Shown here in pieces: positions 1 through 9,653 of a stretch of 52,544 nucleotides of DNA. Position numbers and translations under genes: made by a program. The stretch comes from Paracoccaceae bacterium. GTDB taxonomy: Bacteria; Pseudomonadota; Alphaproteobacteria; Rhodobacterales; Rhodobacteraceae. Position 1 is the stretch's first letter. The number at the start of each line of letters is the position of its first letter. The stretch covers positions 1 through 52,544 of the forward strand of contig JAHRVG010000078.1 in the NCBI GenBank assembly GCA_019090795.1. Direction: 5' to 3'. Under the pieces are notes generated by a model that was not told the DNA's origin, did not search any database, and was given only the letters and a program-made list of their open reading frames with translations.

Positions 1-53
1 CGAGATCTACACCCTAGAGTTCGTCGGCAGCGTCAGATGTGTATAAGAGACAG
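1..53 (+). other. Illumina Nextera i5 adapter (not genomic)
   Basis: The first 12 bases match the end of the i5 flow-cell primer. They are followed by an 8-base index CCTAGAGT (13-20, which I recall as Nextera XT index S516), the 14-base Nextera linker (21-34) and the 19-base Tn5 mosaic end (35-53). This is library adapter left on the assembly. Any reading frame running through it, such as the apparent C-terminus of RpoB ending in [11 protein letters not shown], is artefactual up to base 53. Confidence 0.98.
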
Positions 54-3000
54 GTAACAAGCGAGTAAGGACCAGTCGAACGCGCGTGGATTTTGTCGTC
101 AACAAGGTGGTGCAGTTTGAGCAGGTATTTCACACCCACAGTCACCGGGCGGGCGAATTGCTCTCCTGTCCGGCCATCAAACACGATGGACTGACCAGAA
201 GTAGCAAAACCGGCACGGCGCAGCGCGTCGTTCACGTCTTCTTCTTTTGCACCATCAAAAACAGGCGTTGCGATTGGAACACCACGAGTCACATTGCCCG
301 CTGCCTCTAGGAACTCATCCTGAGACATTTCTGACAAGCTTTGCGCGTAGATTTCATCGCCGTAGGCGATTCTCATGGATTCTTGAACCGGAGTCATATC
401 GCCGGATCGGCGGTATTCCTTCAGAGACTCACCAATGCTTTCGCCCAAGCCGCGAGCAGCCCAACCCATATGGGTTTCCAAAATCTGGCCCACATTCATA
501 CGTGAAGGCACACCAAGCGGGTTCAGACAGAAATCAACAGGTGTACCATCCGCAAGGAACGGCATATCCTCTTGTGGAACAACGCGGGAAATAACCCCTT
601 TGTTGCCGTGACGACCAGCCATTTTATCACCCGGTTGCAGCTTGCGCTTCACCGCGATGAAGACTTTAACCATCTTCATCACACCCGGAGGCAGATCGTC
701 GCCACGACGGACCTTGTCAACTTTGTCTTCAAAACGTGCTTCCAGCGATTTCTTCTGGATTTCGTATTGCGTGTTCAAAGCCTCAATTTCTGTCGAGTCC
801 GCATCATCGGCAATCGCCAACTGCCACCACTGACCGCGAGACAGGCTATCGAGCAGATCCTCGTCAATCATCGAACCGGAACGAACACCTTTGGGGCCTT
901 TGACGGCCTCTTTGCCCAGAACGAGGGTTTTCAGACGCGCATAGATGTTGCGGTCCAGAATGCCCATTTCATCGTCACGATCACGTGACAGGCGTTCGAC
1001 TTCTTCACGCTCAATTTGCAAGGCGCGTTCGTCTTTTTCAATACCATGACGGTTGAAAACACGAACCTCTACCACAGTACCGTAATCTCCGGGCGGCAGG
1101 CGCATGGAGGTATCCCGTACATCAGATGCTTTTTCACCAAAGATGGCGCGCAGCAGTTTTTCCTCTGGCGTCATCGGGCTTTCGCCTTTGGGGGTGATTT
1201 TACCTACCAGAATGTCGGCCGGGCCAACCTCGGCACCAATGTACACGATACCGGCTTCGTCCAGATTGCGCAGCGCTTCTTCGCCCACGTTCGGAATATC
1301 ACGGGTGATTTCCTCTGGTCCCAGTTTCGTATCACGGGCCGCAACCTCAAATTCCTCGATGTGGACCGAGGTAAAGACGTCGTCTTTCACAATCCGTTCG
1401 GAAATCAGGATGGAGTCCTCGTAGTTATAGCCATTCCACGGCATAAACGCGACGAGGATGTTTTTACCCAAGGCCAATTCACCCAGATCGGTGGACGGAC
1501 CATCAGCAACAACTTCGCCTTTGGACACGCGGTCGCCAACTTTCACCAGCGGACGCTGGTTGATGCAGGTGTTTTGGTTCGAACGCTGGAACTTACGCAG
1601 ACGGTAAATATCCACACCCGGATCACCCGGCATCAGATCCTCGGTCGCACGCACAACGATACGCATCGCGTCAACTTGGTCGATGATACCACCACGGCGC
1701 GCGGTAATCGCAGCGCCAGAATCCCGTGCCACGACTTCCTCGATACCCGTACCCACGTAAGGCGCTTCCGCCTTAAGCAGTGGAACTGCTTGTCGTTGCA
1801 TGTTCGAACCCATCAACGCGCGGTTAGCATCGTCGTTTTCAAGGAATGGGATCAAGGATGCCGCAACAGAAACCAACTGCTTGGGTGAAACGTCGATATA
1901 ATCAATGTTTTCCGGAGCGGTCAGTGTGTATTCACCCGATTTCCGAGAGGAAGCCAGATCATTCATGAACTTGCCGTTCTCATCCAACTGAGCGTTGGCC
2001 TGCGCCACAGTATAGCGCATTTCCTCGGTTGCAGACATGTATTGAACGTCGTCAGTCACAACAGCGTTGTCCACACGACGATAAGGCGTTTCAATGAAGC
2101 CATATTTATTCACCCGTGCATAGGACGCAAGGCTGTTGATCAAGCCAATGTTCGGGCCCTCAGGCGTTTCAATCGGGCACATACGACCATAGTGGGTTGG
2201 ATGCACATCGCGCACCTCAAAGCCGGCACGTTCGCGGGTCAAACCGCCAGGGCCAAGCGCAGACAGGCGACGTTTGTGGGTCACCTCGGACAGCGGGTTA
2301 GTTTGGTCCATGAACTGCGACAGCTGTGAGGAGCCAAAGAATTCACGCACCGCAGCAGCGGCAGGTTTGGCGTTGATCAAATCTTGCGGCATGATTGTGT
2401 CGATTTCAACACTGCTCATACGTTCCTTGATCGCGCGTTCCATACGCAGCAGGCCAACACGATACTGGTTTTCCATCAGCTCACCAACCGAGCGCACACG
2501 ACGGTTGCCGAGGTGGTCAATATCGTCAATGCCGCCTTTGCCATCACGCAGACCAACGAGGGCCTTAACAACGGCGATGATGTCTTCTTTACGCAGGGTG
2601 CGTTGGGTATCAGCGGCATCCAGTTGCAGGCGCATATTCATTTTGACCCGGCCAACAGCCGACAGATCGTAACGATCTTTGTCAAAGAACAGCGTGTCAA
2701 ACAGCGCAGAAGCAGCGTCAACCGTGGGTGGCTCACCTGGGCGCATCACGCGGTAAATATCCATCAGCGCAGTGTCACGACCATGGTTTTTATCGACAGC
2801 CATTGTATTGCGGATGTAGGGGCCAACGTTGATGTTGTCGATGTCCAGCGTTGGAATATCGGTCACGCCGTTTTCCAGCAACAGCGGAATCGTGCCGCCG
2901 TTGACATTGCCCTCTTTATCGTACTCGAATGTCAGCTCATCGCCCGCTTCGACCCAGATTTCACCGGTTTCTTCGTTGATGATATCTTTGGAAACGTAAC

Positions 3001-3916
3001 GGCCGGCAATTTCTTCAAATGGCACCAGAACTTCGGTGACTTTGCCGTCGTCGATCAGCTTTTTAACTGTCCGTGGCGTAATCTTTTTACCGGCTTCGGC
3101 AATCACTTCGCCGGATTTGGCGTCAATGACATCAAAAATTGGTTTCGTTCCGCGAATCCGGTCTGGGAAGAATTTGGTTGCCCAACCGTTTTTCTTCTTG
3201 ATCATCCGGTAATTAACGGTGTCGTAATAAGCGTCGCAGATGTCTTCCTGAGTCAGACCCAGAGAATACAGCAAAGTGGTTACTGGCAATTTCCGCCGAC
3301 GGTCGATGCGGGCAAAAACGATGTCTTTGGCATCGAACTCGAAATCCAACCAAGAGCCGCGATAGGGTATAATCCGCGAGGCAAACAGCAGCTTGCCGGA
3401 CGAATGGGTTTTGCCTTTGTCGTGGTCAAAGAACACACCGGGTGAACGGTGCATTTGCGAAACAATCACACGCTCGGTACCGTTTACTACGAATGTACCA
3501 TTGTGGGTCATCAAAGGCATGTCGCCCATGAATACGTCTTGTTCCTTGATATCCTTAACTGAACGCGCGCCTGTGTCTTCGTCCACATCAAACACGATCA
3601 AACGCAAGGTCACCTTAAGTGGCGCAGAGTAAGTCATGTCGCGTTGCTGACATTCCTCCACGTCATATTTCGGCTTTTCCAGCTCGTATTTCACAAATTC
3701 CAGAACCGAGGTTTCGTTGAAATCCTTGATCGGGAATACCGATTGGAAAACACCCTGGATTCCGTTGCCGTCCGTTGGAACGGGCGCCTCACCAGAGCGT
3801 AGAAACAAATCATAGGAACTTTTCTGAACCTCGATCAAATTTGGCATTTCCAGCACTTCACGGATATGACCGTAATATTTGCGGATACGTTTTTGACCTG
3901 AATGCGTTTGGGGCAT
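54..3916 (-). CDS. rpoB: DNA-directed RNA polymerase beta subunit, 3' end cut off by contig end
   Basis: RpoB forms most of one pincer of the core RNA polymerase clamp and part of the active centre, and carries the rifampicin pocket. About 1287 residues are visible, starting [17 protein letters not shown]. The family is usually near 1380 residues in this group, so roughly the last 90 are missing because the insert ends at base 54. The rifampicin region is clear, with [12 protein letters not shown] followed by [14 protein letters not shown], and no known resistance substitution is apparent. The [10 protein letters not shown] segment and the [10 protein letters not shown] motif near the active site are also present. 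The gene is last in the secE-nusG-rplKAJL-rpoB series here, and rpoC would be expected next, off the contig. It lies 244 bases after rplL, separated by a hairpin. Confidence 0.98.
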
Positions 3917-4092
3917 GCTTGTCTACACTTTCTTTTATGTTCACCTTACACATCCGTTGGGCACCGGACATGCGCAGCCACATCAGCGGGAGCGGTTCCA
4001 TTCTTGCAAAAGTTCCCAAACTTTCGCACCCGAACCAAATCCCGCGTCTTTCAAAAGACCCTTTTGCCAAAGGCCTCTGGAAAGACGCGTTA

Positions 4093-4123
4093 GGCTGAAC
4101 CCACCAATCCGGCGGGTTCAGCC
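4093..4123 (-). terminator. rplL-rpoB intergenic hairpin, possible attenuator
   Basis: GGCTGAACCC (4093-4102) is a perfect 10-base inverted repeat of GGGTTCAGCC (4114-4123) with an 11-base loop. On the transcribed minus strand it is not followed by a T-run, so it is not a classic strong terminator. In E. coli the rplL-rpoB gap holds an attenuator and an RNase III site that set the ratio of ribosomal protein to polymerase subunit. This hairpin is in the same place. The function is inferred from position. Confidence 0.5.
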
Positions 4124-4160
4124 AATCTCGTTTCATCTATTCCGGCAAAACCGGCGCAGA

Positions 4161-4538
4161 TTACTTCAGTTCTACTTCAGCACCAGCTGCTTCCAGCTTG
4201 GCTTTGATTTCGTCAGCTTCGGCTTTGGTTGCGCCTTCTTTGACAGCTTTGCCGCCAGCGTCTACCAGTGCTTTAGCTTCTTTCAGACCCAGGCCAGTGA
4301 TGGCGCGGACTTCTTTGATGACGCCAATTTTCTTGTCGCCAGCAGATTTCAGAATGACGTCGAATTCGTCTTTCTCTTCTGCAGCAGCGCCACCAGCGTC
4401 TGCAGCGCCAGCAACCATTACAGCGCCACCAGCAGCAGGCTCGATGCCATACTCGTCTTTAAGGAAAGTTTTCAGTTCTTGTGCTTCCAGCAGGGTCAGA
4501 CCCACGATGCTTTCTGCGATTGCTTTGATATCAGCCAT
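4161..4538 (-). CDS. rplL: 50S ribosomal protein L7/L12
   Basis: The 125-residue acidic stalk protein recruits translational GTPases. The N-terminal dimerisation helices come first ([19 protein letters not shown]). An Ala/Gly-rich hinge follows (around residues 37-53, [18 protein letters not shown]). The globular C-terminal domain comes last, with [21 protein letters not shown], the factor-binding face. The start is set at the Met of MADIK, preceded by an ACGGAAAT-like ribosome-binding site. A longer in-frame extension upstream has no family support. It lies directly after rplJ, giving the usual rplJL pair. Confidence 0.97.
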   Translation of the reverse strand: MADIKAIAESIVGLTLLEAQELKTFLKDEYGIEPAAGGAVMVAGAADAGGAAAEEKDEFDVILKSAGDKKIGVIKEVRAITGLGLKEAKALVDAGGKAVKEGATKAEADEIKAKLEAAGAEVELK

Positions 4539-4614
4539 TTGATATTTCCGTTCTTTTGTTTTTGTTTCCAGTGCGGCTTTGAAACCATACACCAGTCTTA
4601 AAATTGCAGTTCAG

Positions 4615-5133
4615 CTACGCAGCCTCTGCCTTATCCTCGATCGTGGAAAGAATTCCAGCGATGTTGGAGGCAGGCGCACCAATCGCACCAGCAATGTTGG
4701 AAGCAGGAGCACCAATACAGCCAACGATAGAAGCAATAAGCTCCTCACGCGACGGCATGGCGGCAACGGCTTTAACACCAGCTGAATCAAGAAGGTCGGA
4801 ACCCATAGATCCACCCAGAACAACAAGTTTCTTGTTGTCTTTGGCAAATGCTTCAGTGGCTTTCGCCGCTGAAACCGGATCTTCGGAATATGCGAAAACA
4901 GTCATGCCGGTCAAAAGATCGGCGATGCCTGCGCATGGGGTGCCCTCAAGAGCGATTTTGGCGAGCTTGTTTTTGGCAATGCGTACGGATCCGCCGAGTT
5001 CGCGCATGCGCGCCCGGTAATCCTGCATCTCTGCAACTGTCAGACCGACATAATGGCTTACGACCACTACACCAGAGTCCGTGAAGATTTGACCGAGTTC
5101 CTCGATCACAGCTTCTTTTTGGGCTCTATCCAC
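4615..5133 (-). CDS. rplJ: 50S ribosomal protein L10
   Basis: At 172 residues this is a normal-length L10, the stalk base that anchors L7/L12 dimers to 23S rRNA. It opens [17 protein letters not shown] and contains the conserved [14 protein letters not shown] and [12 protein letters not shown] stretches of the rRNA-binding domain. The C-terminal L7/L12-binding helix is built of repeats: [11 protein letters not shown] is followed at once by a near-identical [11 protein letters not shown]. Each segment of this helix is known to hold one L7/L12 dimer in other bacteria, so three dimers are plausible here, but that count is inference. The L10 leader region lies directly upstream. Confidence 0.96.
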   Translation of the reverse strand: MDRAQKEAVIEELGQIFTDSGVVVVSHYVGLTVAEMQDYRARMRELGGSVRIAKNKLAKIALEGTPCAGIADLLTGMTVFAYSEDPVSAAKATEAFAKDNKKLVVLGGSMGSDLLDSAGVKAVAAMPSREELIASIVGCIGAPASNIAGAIGAPASNIAGILSTIEDKAEAA

Positions 5134-5330
5134 AGTATTGCTCCAGTTTATGGAAGGGTCGCCCCCTCCGGCTCGAATTTACCGACTCAGCTTGCACCTT
5201 GTCGGCATCTTAGGGTCCTTAACTACGGTTCCCTCGCAAATCGCTCGAGGGCGTTCACCCCTTTGCTATTGTTCGTTCCCCGTCTCAGGCAGGAAATTAA
5301 GCCTTGCGGCACCCACCATCTTGGACAGTG
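5134..5330 (-). promoter_or_regulatory. Probable L10 leader (autoregulatory mRNA leader of rplJL)
   Basis: The roughly 200 bases ahead of rplJ contain no reading frame of note. They read, in the transcribed direction, through a stem-rich stretch with GGGTGAACGCCC, CGAGGGAACCGTAG and TTAAGGACCCTAAG elements. In many bacteria L10 or the L10-L12 complex binds such a leader through a kink-turn and represses its own translation. The identification rests on position and on these GA-rich elements. A covariance-model search against the Rfam L10 leader would settle the boundaries. Confidence 0.6.
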
Positions 5331-5380
5331 CGGGATGGCTTGCACCATCCCGTTATCACCCGGCCCCTTGCAGGGTCGGG
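5331..5380 (-). other. Tandem GNRA-loop hairpins just after rplA
   Basis: Two hairpins stand six bases apart. The first in transcript order is 5380-5359, an 8-bp stem (one G-U pair) with loop TGCAAG. The second is 5352-5331, a perfect 8-bp stem also with loop TGCAAG. In both, the loop can be read as a GCAA (GNRA) tetraloop closed by a U-G pair. They begin 8 bases beyond the rplA stop and precede the L10 leader. Neither has a T-run, so mRNA end protection, RNase processing or protein binding is as likely as termination. Confidence 0.65.
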
Positions 5381-5387
5381 AGAATTC

Positions 5388-6086
5388 TTATTCGCCGAGA
5401 GCGGCGGCCACATCAATCGTCACGCCCGGGCCCATGGTAGAGCTGAGGGAGATCTTTTTCATGTAGGCACCTTTGGCACCTGATGGCTTGGCCTTTTGGA
5501 CCGCGTTGATGAATGACTTAACATTCTCAACCATTTTAGCCTCATCAAAGGACGCCTTGCCAACACCTGCATGTACAACACCGGCTTTTTCAGCCTTGAA
5601 CTGCACTTCACCGCCTTTGGCAGCCTCGACAGCGGCCTTAACGTCCATAGTCACGGTACCTACCCGCGGGTTTGGCATCAGGTTACGTGGGCCAAGGATT
5701 TTACCCAGACGACCAACGATAGGCATCATGTCAGGCGTTGCGATACAGCGATCAAAATCAAGCGTACCGCCCTGAATGATCTCCATCAGGTCTTCGGCAC
5801 CAACGATGTCTGCACCCGCAGCCGTTGCCTCATCCGCTTTTGCATCACGGGCAAAAACTGCAACGCGTACTGTTTTACCCGTGCCGTTTGGCAAGGATAC
5901 AACACCACGAACCATTTGGTCAGCGTGGCGCGGATCGACACCCAAAGTCAGGGCAATATCAACAGTTTCGTCGAATTTCGCAGTTGCGCTAGCCTTTACC
6001 AGTGCAACAGCCTCTTCGACAGTTACATTGTCTTTACCAGCGAAAGCAGCTTTGGCTGCCTGAGTTCTTTTACCAGCTTTAGCCAT
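5388..6086 (-). CDS. rplA: 50S ribosomal protein L1
   Basis: The 232-residue protein of the mobile L1 stalk helps release E-site tRNA, and in other bacteria represses its own operon. It starts [15 protein letters not shown] and has the conserved [19 protein letters not shown] and [12 protein letters not shown] segments, ending near [16 protein letters not shown]. The start ATG overlaps the rplK stop by one base (TAATG), so the two are translationally coupled. It is the usual length for the family. Confidence 0.98.
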   Translation of the reverse strand: MAKAGKRTQAAKAAFAGKDNVTVEEAVALVKASATAKFDETVDIALTLGVDPRHADQMVRGVVSLPNGTGKTVRVAVFARDAKADEATAAGADIVGAEDLMEIIQGGTLDFDRCIATPDMMPIVGRLGKILGPRNLMPNPRVGTVTMDVKAAVEAAKGGEVQFKAEKAGVVHAGVGKASFDEAKMVENVKSFINAVQKAKPSGAKGAYMKKISLSSTMGPGVTIDVAAALGE

Positions 6087-6511
6087 TACTTCACCTCGAT
6101 GCCCATGGAACGGGCAGAACCCAGAATGATTTTCATCGCAGCTTCGATATCGTTCGCGTTCAGATCTTTCATCTTCGCTTCGGCGATTTCTTTAACCTGC
6201 TTGGCAGTCACAGAACCCACAACTTCACGACCCGGCAATTTTGCGCCGGACTTCAGCTTGGCAGCTTTGCGCAGAAAATAGGACGCAGGCGGAGTTTTAA
6301 TGTCCATGGTAAAGGATTTATCAACGTAATACGTGATAACTGTCGGGCAAGGGGCGCCCGGCTCCAGATCCTGTGTCTTGGCGTTAAACGCCTTACAGAA
6401 TTCCATGATGTTGATACCGCGTTGACCCAATGCTGGGCCTACGGGGGGGGATGGGTTGGCTTGACCTGCTTTAACTTGCAGCTTCATCGTGCCAGCAACT
6501 TTTTTAGCCAT
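6086..6511 (-). CDS. rplK: 50S ribosomal protein L11
   Basis: The 141-residue L11 binds the GTPase-associated region of 23S rRNA and is needed for RelA-type stringent signalling. It contains the hallmark [21 protein letters not shown] followed by [13 protein letters not shown]. The C-terminal rRNA-binding domain includes [17 protein letters not shown] and [11 protein letters not shown]. It is coupled to rplA by a one-base overlap and follows nusG after 106 bases that hold no gene and no obvious structure. Confidence 0.98.
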   Translation of the reverse strand: MAKKVAGTMKLQVKAGQANPSPPVGPALGQRGINIMEFCKAFNAKTQDLEPGAPCPTVITYYVDKSFTMDIKTPPASYFLRKAAKLKSGAKLPGREVVGSVTAKQVKEIAEAKMKDLNANDIEAAMKIILGSARSMGIEVK

Positions 6512-6617
6512 AAGGCTCTCCTTAACTCCGATCCGAACAGGCGCGTCCCGTCAGATCATATTTGGTGTGGTACAGTTTGAGCCACGCGTGACCCTCGCCT
6601 CCCACAAGACACAACAC

Positions 6618-7151
6618 TTAGGTTTGCTTAGCAACCTGCGTGTATTCCAGTTCGACCGGCGTAGCGCGGCCAAAAATTGATACGGTCACTTTCAGACGGG
6701 CGTTTTCTTCGTCCACATCTTCGACCATCCCCGAGAAACCCTCGAACGGGCCATCGGTTACATTTACATTCTCGCCAATGTCGTAAGAAATCAGGGTCCG
6801 CGGGTTTTCCGCGCCCTCTTCTACCTGACTTACCAGCGCTGCGACTTCACGATCCCGCATCGGGATTGGCTTACCTGGCTGACCCAGAAATCCAGTGACG
6901 CGGTTGATGTTAGAAATCAGGTGATACCCTTTGCCCGACATATCCATGCGCACCAAAACATAGCCCGGCATAAAGCGACGCTCTACCGTCACCTTCTTGC
7001 CACGGCGGATCTCAATCACCTCTTCAGTAGGCACGAGAACCTCTGCGATTTCGTCTTCCATGCCCTCTTGTGCAACAGCTTCGTTAATCGCCTCGGCGAT
7101 CTTTTTCTCATAGTTTGAGAGAACAGCAACAGAATACCAACGTAACGCCAT
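6618..7151 (-). CDS. nusG: Transcription termination/antitermination protein NusG
   Basis: NusG (177 residues) binds elongating RNA polymerase through its N-terminal NGN domain and Rho or ribosomal protein S10 through its C-terminal KOW domain. The NGN domain opens with RWYSVAVLSNYEKKIAE and includes RRFMPGYVLVRMDM. A linker leads to the KOW segment around residues 123-150 (VTDGPFEGFSGMVEDVD), and the protein ends with the conserved ELEYTQV. It sits between secE and rplK, as in most bacteria. Confidence 0.97.
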   Translation of the reverse strand: MALRWYSVAVLSNYEKKIAEAINEAVAQEGMEDEIAEVLVPTEEVIEIRRGKKVTVERRFMPGYVLVRMDMSGKGYHLISNINRVTGFLGQPGKPIPMRDREVAALVSQVEEGAENPRTLISYDIGENVNVTDGPFEGFSGMVEDVDEENARLKVTVSIFGRATPVELEYTQVAKQT

Positions 7152-7232
7152 TTAGCCCGACACCTTTGTCACGGCAGAAACCTGCCAAAAATCATTTATT
7201 ATCAGACGCTTGCGCGATCCGCCCCAGACAAC

Positions 7233-7268
7233 AACAAAGCGCGCATACCGAATCGTTGCGCGCTTGTT
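7233..7268 (-). terminator. secE-nusG intergenic hairpin with T-rich tail
   Basis: On the transcribed strand AACAAGCGCGC pairs with GCGCGCTTTGTT across a 13-base loop, with a single bulge. The stem runs into TTTGTTGTTGT. This resembles a weak intrinsic terminator or attenuator between secE and nusG. The remainder of the 158-base gap shows nothing else I can name. Confidence 0.5.
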
Positions 7269-7309
7269 AAACTGGGATGGGCTGCATTTACGCCGGAAAC
7301 AGCGTTAAT

Positions 7310-7507
7310 TCAAGAGGCTAGGCTCAGAATAATCCGCAAAACCAGCTGGATTATCTGATCCACCCCAAAGAAGAAAATCGCGAATATCGCGGCCATAACG
7401 AAAACCATCACAGTAGTAATGGTGGTTTCCCGGCGCGACGGCCAAACAACCTTGGACACTTCGGCCCGGACCTGCTGCATAAACTGCAATGGATTAGTAC
7501 GTGCCAT
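7310..7507 (-). CDS. secE: Protein translocase subunit SecE
   Basis: SecE is the small clamp subunit of the SecYEG channel. The 65-residue protein is of the short, one-helix type. An amphipathic N-terminal helix carries the family signature VRAEVSKVVWPSRRETTITT, followed by one membrane segment of about 25 residues (MVFVMAAIFAIFFFGVDQII). The start at MARTNPL is favoured over an upstream in-frame codon because AGGAG lies six bases before it and the extension would be outside the family. A tRNA-Trp gene often precedes secE, but none is visible here. Confidence 0.95.
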   Translation of the reverse strand: MARTNPLQFMQQVRAEVSKVVWPSRRETTITTVMVFVMAAIFAIFFFGVDQIIQLVLRIILSLAS

Positions 7508-7689
7508 GGGTGGCTCCTGAATCAAGACGTTTTGTCAGATAAGGCGTTTGGGGGGGGATGGCAAGGGGGAGGATGGCATCGGGACAATCTGAACGATCAC
7601 CTTTATTTAATAGCAGCAGATTGCAAATAATGGTTCCCAACCACAGGAACTCACTTTGCACTCCCAATGTGGCTATGCTAGGTCAGGCA

Positions 7690-8874
7690 ATGACAACCGC
7701 CATACTGGCCACATTATGCCTCGCCGTCGGCTTTCTGTTCTGGCCGCGTCTTTCCAATGCCACACTTTGGCGAGCGACAATCACTCCGCTTGCTTCCATT
7801 ATTGGCAGTGGCTTTCTGGTACTTGGACCGATCCTTCACAGCTCCTACGGTCTCTATGCCCCTCTCGCCATGGCGGCACTGAGCCTATTGGCCTATCTGT
7901 TTGGAGCAGCGGTGCGTTTTAATATTCGCACGCTGGAATCCGCCATGCCGCGCCCCAAACTTGCCAATCGCATCGAAGTTCTGGCTTCTTGGGCACTGAC
8001 GTTTGCCTATGTTGTGTCCGTCACCTATTATCTCAACCTGTTTGGAGCTTTTGCTGTCAGTCTGACCCCGTTCAACACGCCTTTGAATGCAGAATTGGCT
8101 ACAACAGCGATTTTCGGGGTGATCCTGATGACTGGCCTGACCAAAGGGTTCCGTGCATTGGAACGGCTGGAGCAATTTAGTGTCGCAATAAAGCTAGCGA
8201 TCATTGCCGGATTACTGGCTGGAATGACCGTCTATTTTGCGGATAAAACCAGCATGGGTGAACTCATTTTCAGCCCTGCCTCCGTGTCGGGGTGGTCCGC
8301 ACTGACGCTTGGCTTTGGCCTGCTGATCACCGTTCAAGGGTTTGAGACCTCACGCTATCTTGGAAATAGTTACAGCACACCAACACGAATCTATTCCATG
8401 AAACTGGCGCAGTGGGTTTCAAGCGCAATCTACATGGTTTACATTGGCTTGCTTACCTATGTTTTTGCCCCTGTTACCGGCCCAATCAGTGAAACCGAGA
8501 TCATCGACATGATGGCCATCGTTTCCCCCGTTTTACCGCTGTTACTCGTTGCTGCTGCTCTTGCAGCGCAACTGAGCGCTGCCATAGCCGACACATCGGG
8601 GTCGGGTGGCTTAACAGTGGAGTTAACCAAAGGTAAAATCGGAGAGAAACAAGCCTACTCAATACTGGTGGGAATCGGGTTGGCGCTGACATGGGTTGCC
8701 GATATCTTTCAAATCATCAGCTATGCGTCGCGCGCCTTTGCGATTTACTATGCTTTACAAGCTACAATTGCTGCACTGTCCTGTGCACAACCCATACGCA
8801 AGTCCCTTTTCTGGGCCGTGGCTCTTACTGGTCTGCTAGCGGCAGTATTTGGACGCGCCATTGAGGGTGGATAG
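7690..8874 (+). CDS. Multi-pass membrane protein, APC-permease-like, function unknown
   Basis: I do not recognise a named family with certainty. The 394-residue product is almost entirely hydrophobic, with about ten to eleven membrane segments, and its hydropathy pattern is that of amino acid/polyamine permease-like proteins. A motif LITVQGFETSRYLG sits mid-protein. A polar stretch GSGGLTVELTKGKIGEKQ precedes the last three helices. The start at MTTAILATL is chosen because hydrophobic sequence begins there. An in-frame ATG five codons upstream (7675) is equally possible, and the longer frame from 7558 lacks conserved-looking sequence. It is divergent from secE and converges on the IMPase gene with an 8-base gap. 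Confidence 0.7.
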   Translation: MTTAILATLCLAVGFLFWPRLSNATLWRATITPLASIIGSGFLVLGPILHSSYGLYAPLAMAALSLLAYLFGAAVRFNIRTLESAMPRPKLANRIEVLASWALTFAYVVSVTYYLNLFGAFAVSLTPFNTPLNAELATTAIFGVILMTGLTKGFRALERLEQFSVAIKLAIIAGLLAGMTVYFADKTSMGELIFSPASVSGWSALTLGFGLLITVQGFETSRYLGNSYSTPTRIYSMKLAQWVSSAIYMVYIGLLTYVFAPVTGPISETEIIDMMAIVSPVLPLLLVAAALAAQLSAAIADTSGSGGLTVELTKGKIGEKQAYSILVGIGLALTWVADIFQIISYASRAFAIYYALQATIAALSCAQPIRKSLFWAVALTGLLAAVFGRAIEGG

Positions 8875-8882
8875 CACACCCC

Positions 8883-9653
8883 TCACAACCGCCCCAACAA
8901 CCCATCATAAACCGCCGGAGCTGCTGAAATCAGTCCGTCCACCCGCGGGTCGGCGTTGTTGTAGCGGGCCGCCTGCCCTCGTTTGGTTCCCGTACTCGCG
9001 CCCGCTTCCTGTCCGATCAAATCCCCCGCAGCAATGTCCCACTCCCAAGCGGGGCGTAACGTCACCATGCCGTCAAAACGTCCGTTTGCAACCAAACAGA
9101 GGCGATACGCTAGCGAGGAGCGAAAATGGCGCTCTACCGGGGGTGGGTTCCCGTTCCAGAACTCTGGCTTGAACTGTGATCCGGCGGCCAGAATGCGCGC
9201 GCCTTCCTCGGTGTCGCGTGCGCTGTTGCTGATCGGCTCGCCGTTCATAAACGCGCCGCCACCAGCAAAGGCGGTGAAAGTCATATCTTTGGCGGGCAGA
9301 TGTACCACCGCTGCGGTGACCACGCCGTTCGTGGCGATAGCCAGCGAATGGGAAAAGTTTTCATGCCCCGCGATAAACGAACGGGTGCCGTCGATTGGAT
9401 CAATGATAAACACCTGATCGTGGCTCAGACGGTCCGCTGTATCTTCGGTTTCCTCGGACAGCCAACCGTAATCGGGGCGCGCTGCGCGCAGGTCAGCCTT
9501 TAGCATCCGGTCGATTTCCAGATCAGCCACTGAAACCGGCCCTTGGTTGTCACCCTTGTCCCAATTTTCCGGATCCGCGCGGAAATATTTCAGCGCGATT
9601 TCTCCAGCGGCAAGCGCCGCCTCGGTCAGCAATTCAAGGTCACGCTCCGGCAA
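8883..9653 (-). CDS. Inositol monophosphatase/CysQ-family phosphatase
   Basis: The 256-residue enzyme of the Mg2+-dependent, Li+-sensitive phosphatase superfamily would hydrolyse a sugar or nucleotide phosphate such as inositol phosphate or 3'-phosphoadenosine 5'-phosphate. The metal-binding motifs are all there: WLSEETED near residue 80, IIDPIDGTRSF near residue 100, and WEWDIAAGDLI near residue 200. Sequence alone does not separate IMPase from CysQ. Its start overlaps the 3' end of pmbA by 14 bases, so the two are co-transcribed. Confidence 0.88.
   Translation of the reverse strand: MPERDLELLTEAALAAGEIALKYFRADPENWDKGDNQGPVSVADLEIDRMLKADLRAARPDYGWLSEETEDTADRLSHDQVFIIDPIDGTRSFIAGHENFSHSLAIATNGVVTAAVVHLPAKDMTFTAFAGGGAFMNGEPISNSARDTEEGARILAAGSQFKPEFWNGNPPPVERHFRSSLAYRLCLVANGRFDGMVTLRPAWEWDIAAGDLIGQEAGASTGTKRGQAARYNNADPRVDGLISAAPAVYDGLLGRL

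Noticed and set aside
35-53. Tn5 mosaic end as evidence of a transposon
   Set aside because: It is embedded in the i5 linker and index, and the same adapter is at the other end. It is library preparation, not a mobile element.
1016-3445. Long plus-strand frames (290 and 353 codons) across rpoB
   Set aside because: They are antisense to a highly conserved gene, have compositionally odd products rich in His/Asn/Arg, and no family resemblance.
7152-7689. tRNA-Trp gene near secE
   Set aside because: Often present upstream of secE in bacteria, but no cloverleaf or TTC-type arm was seen here.
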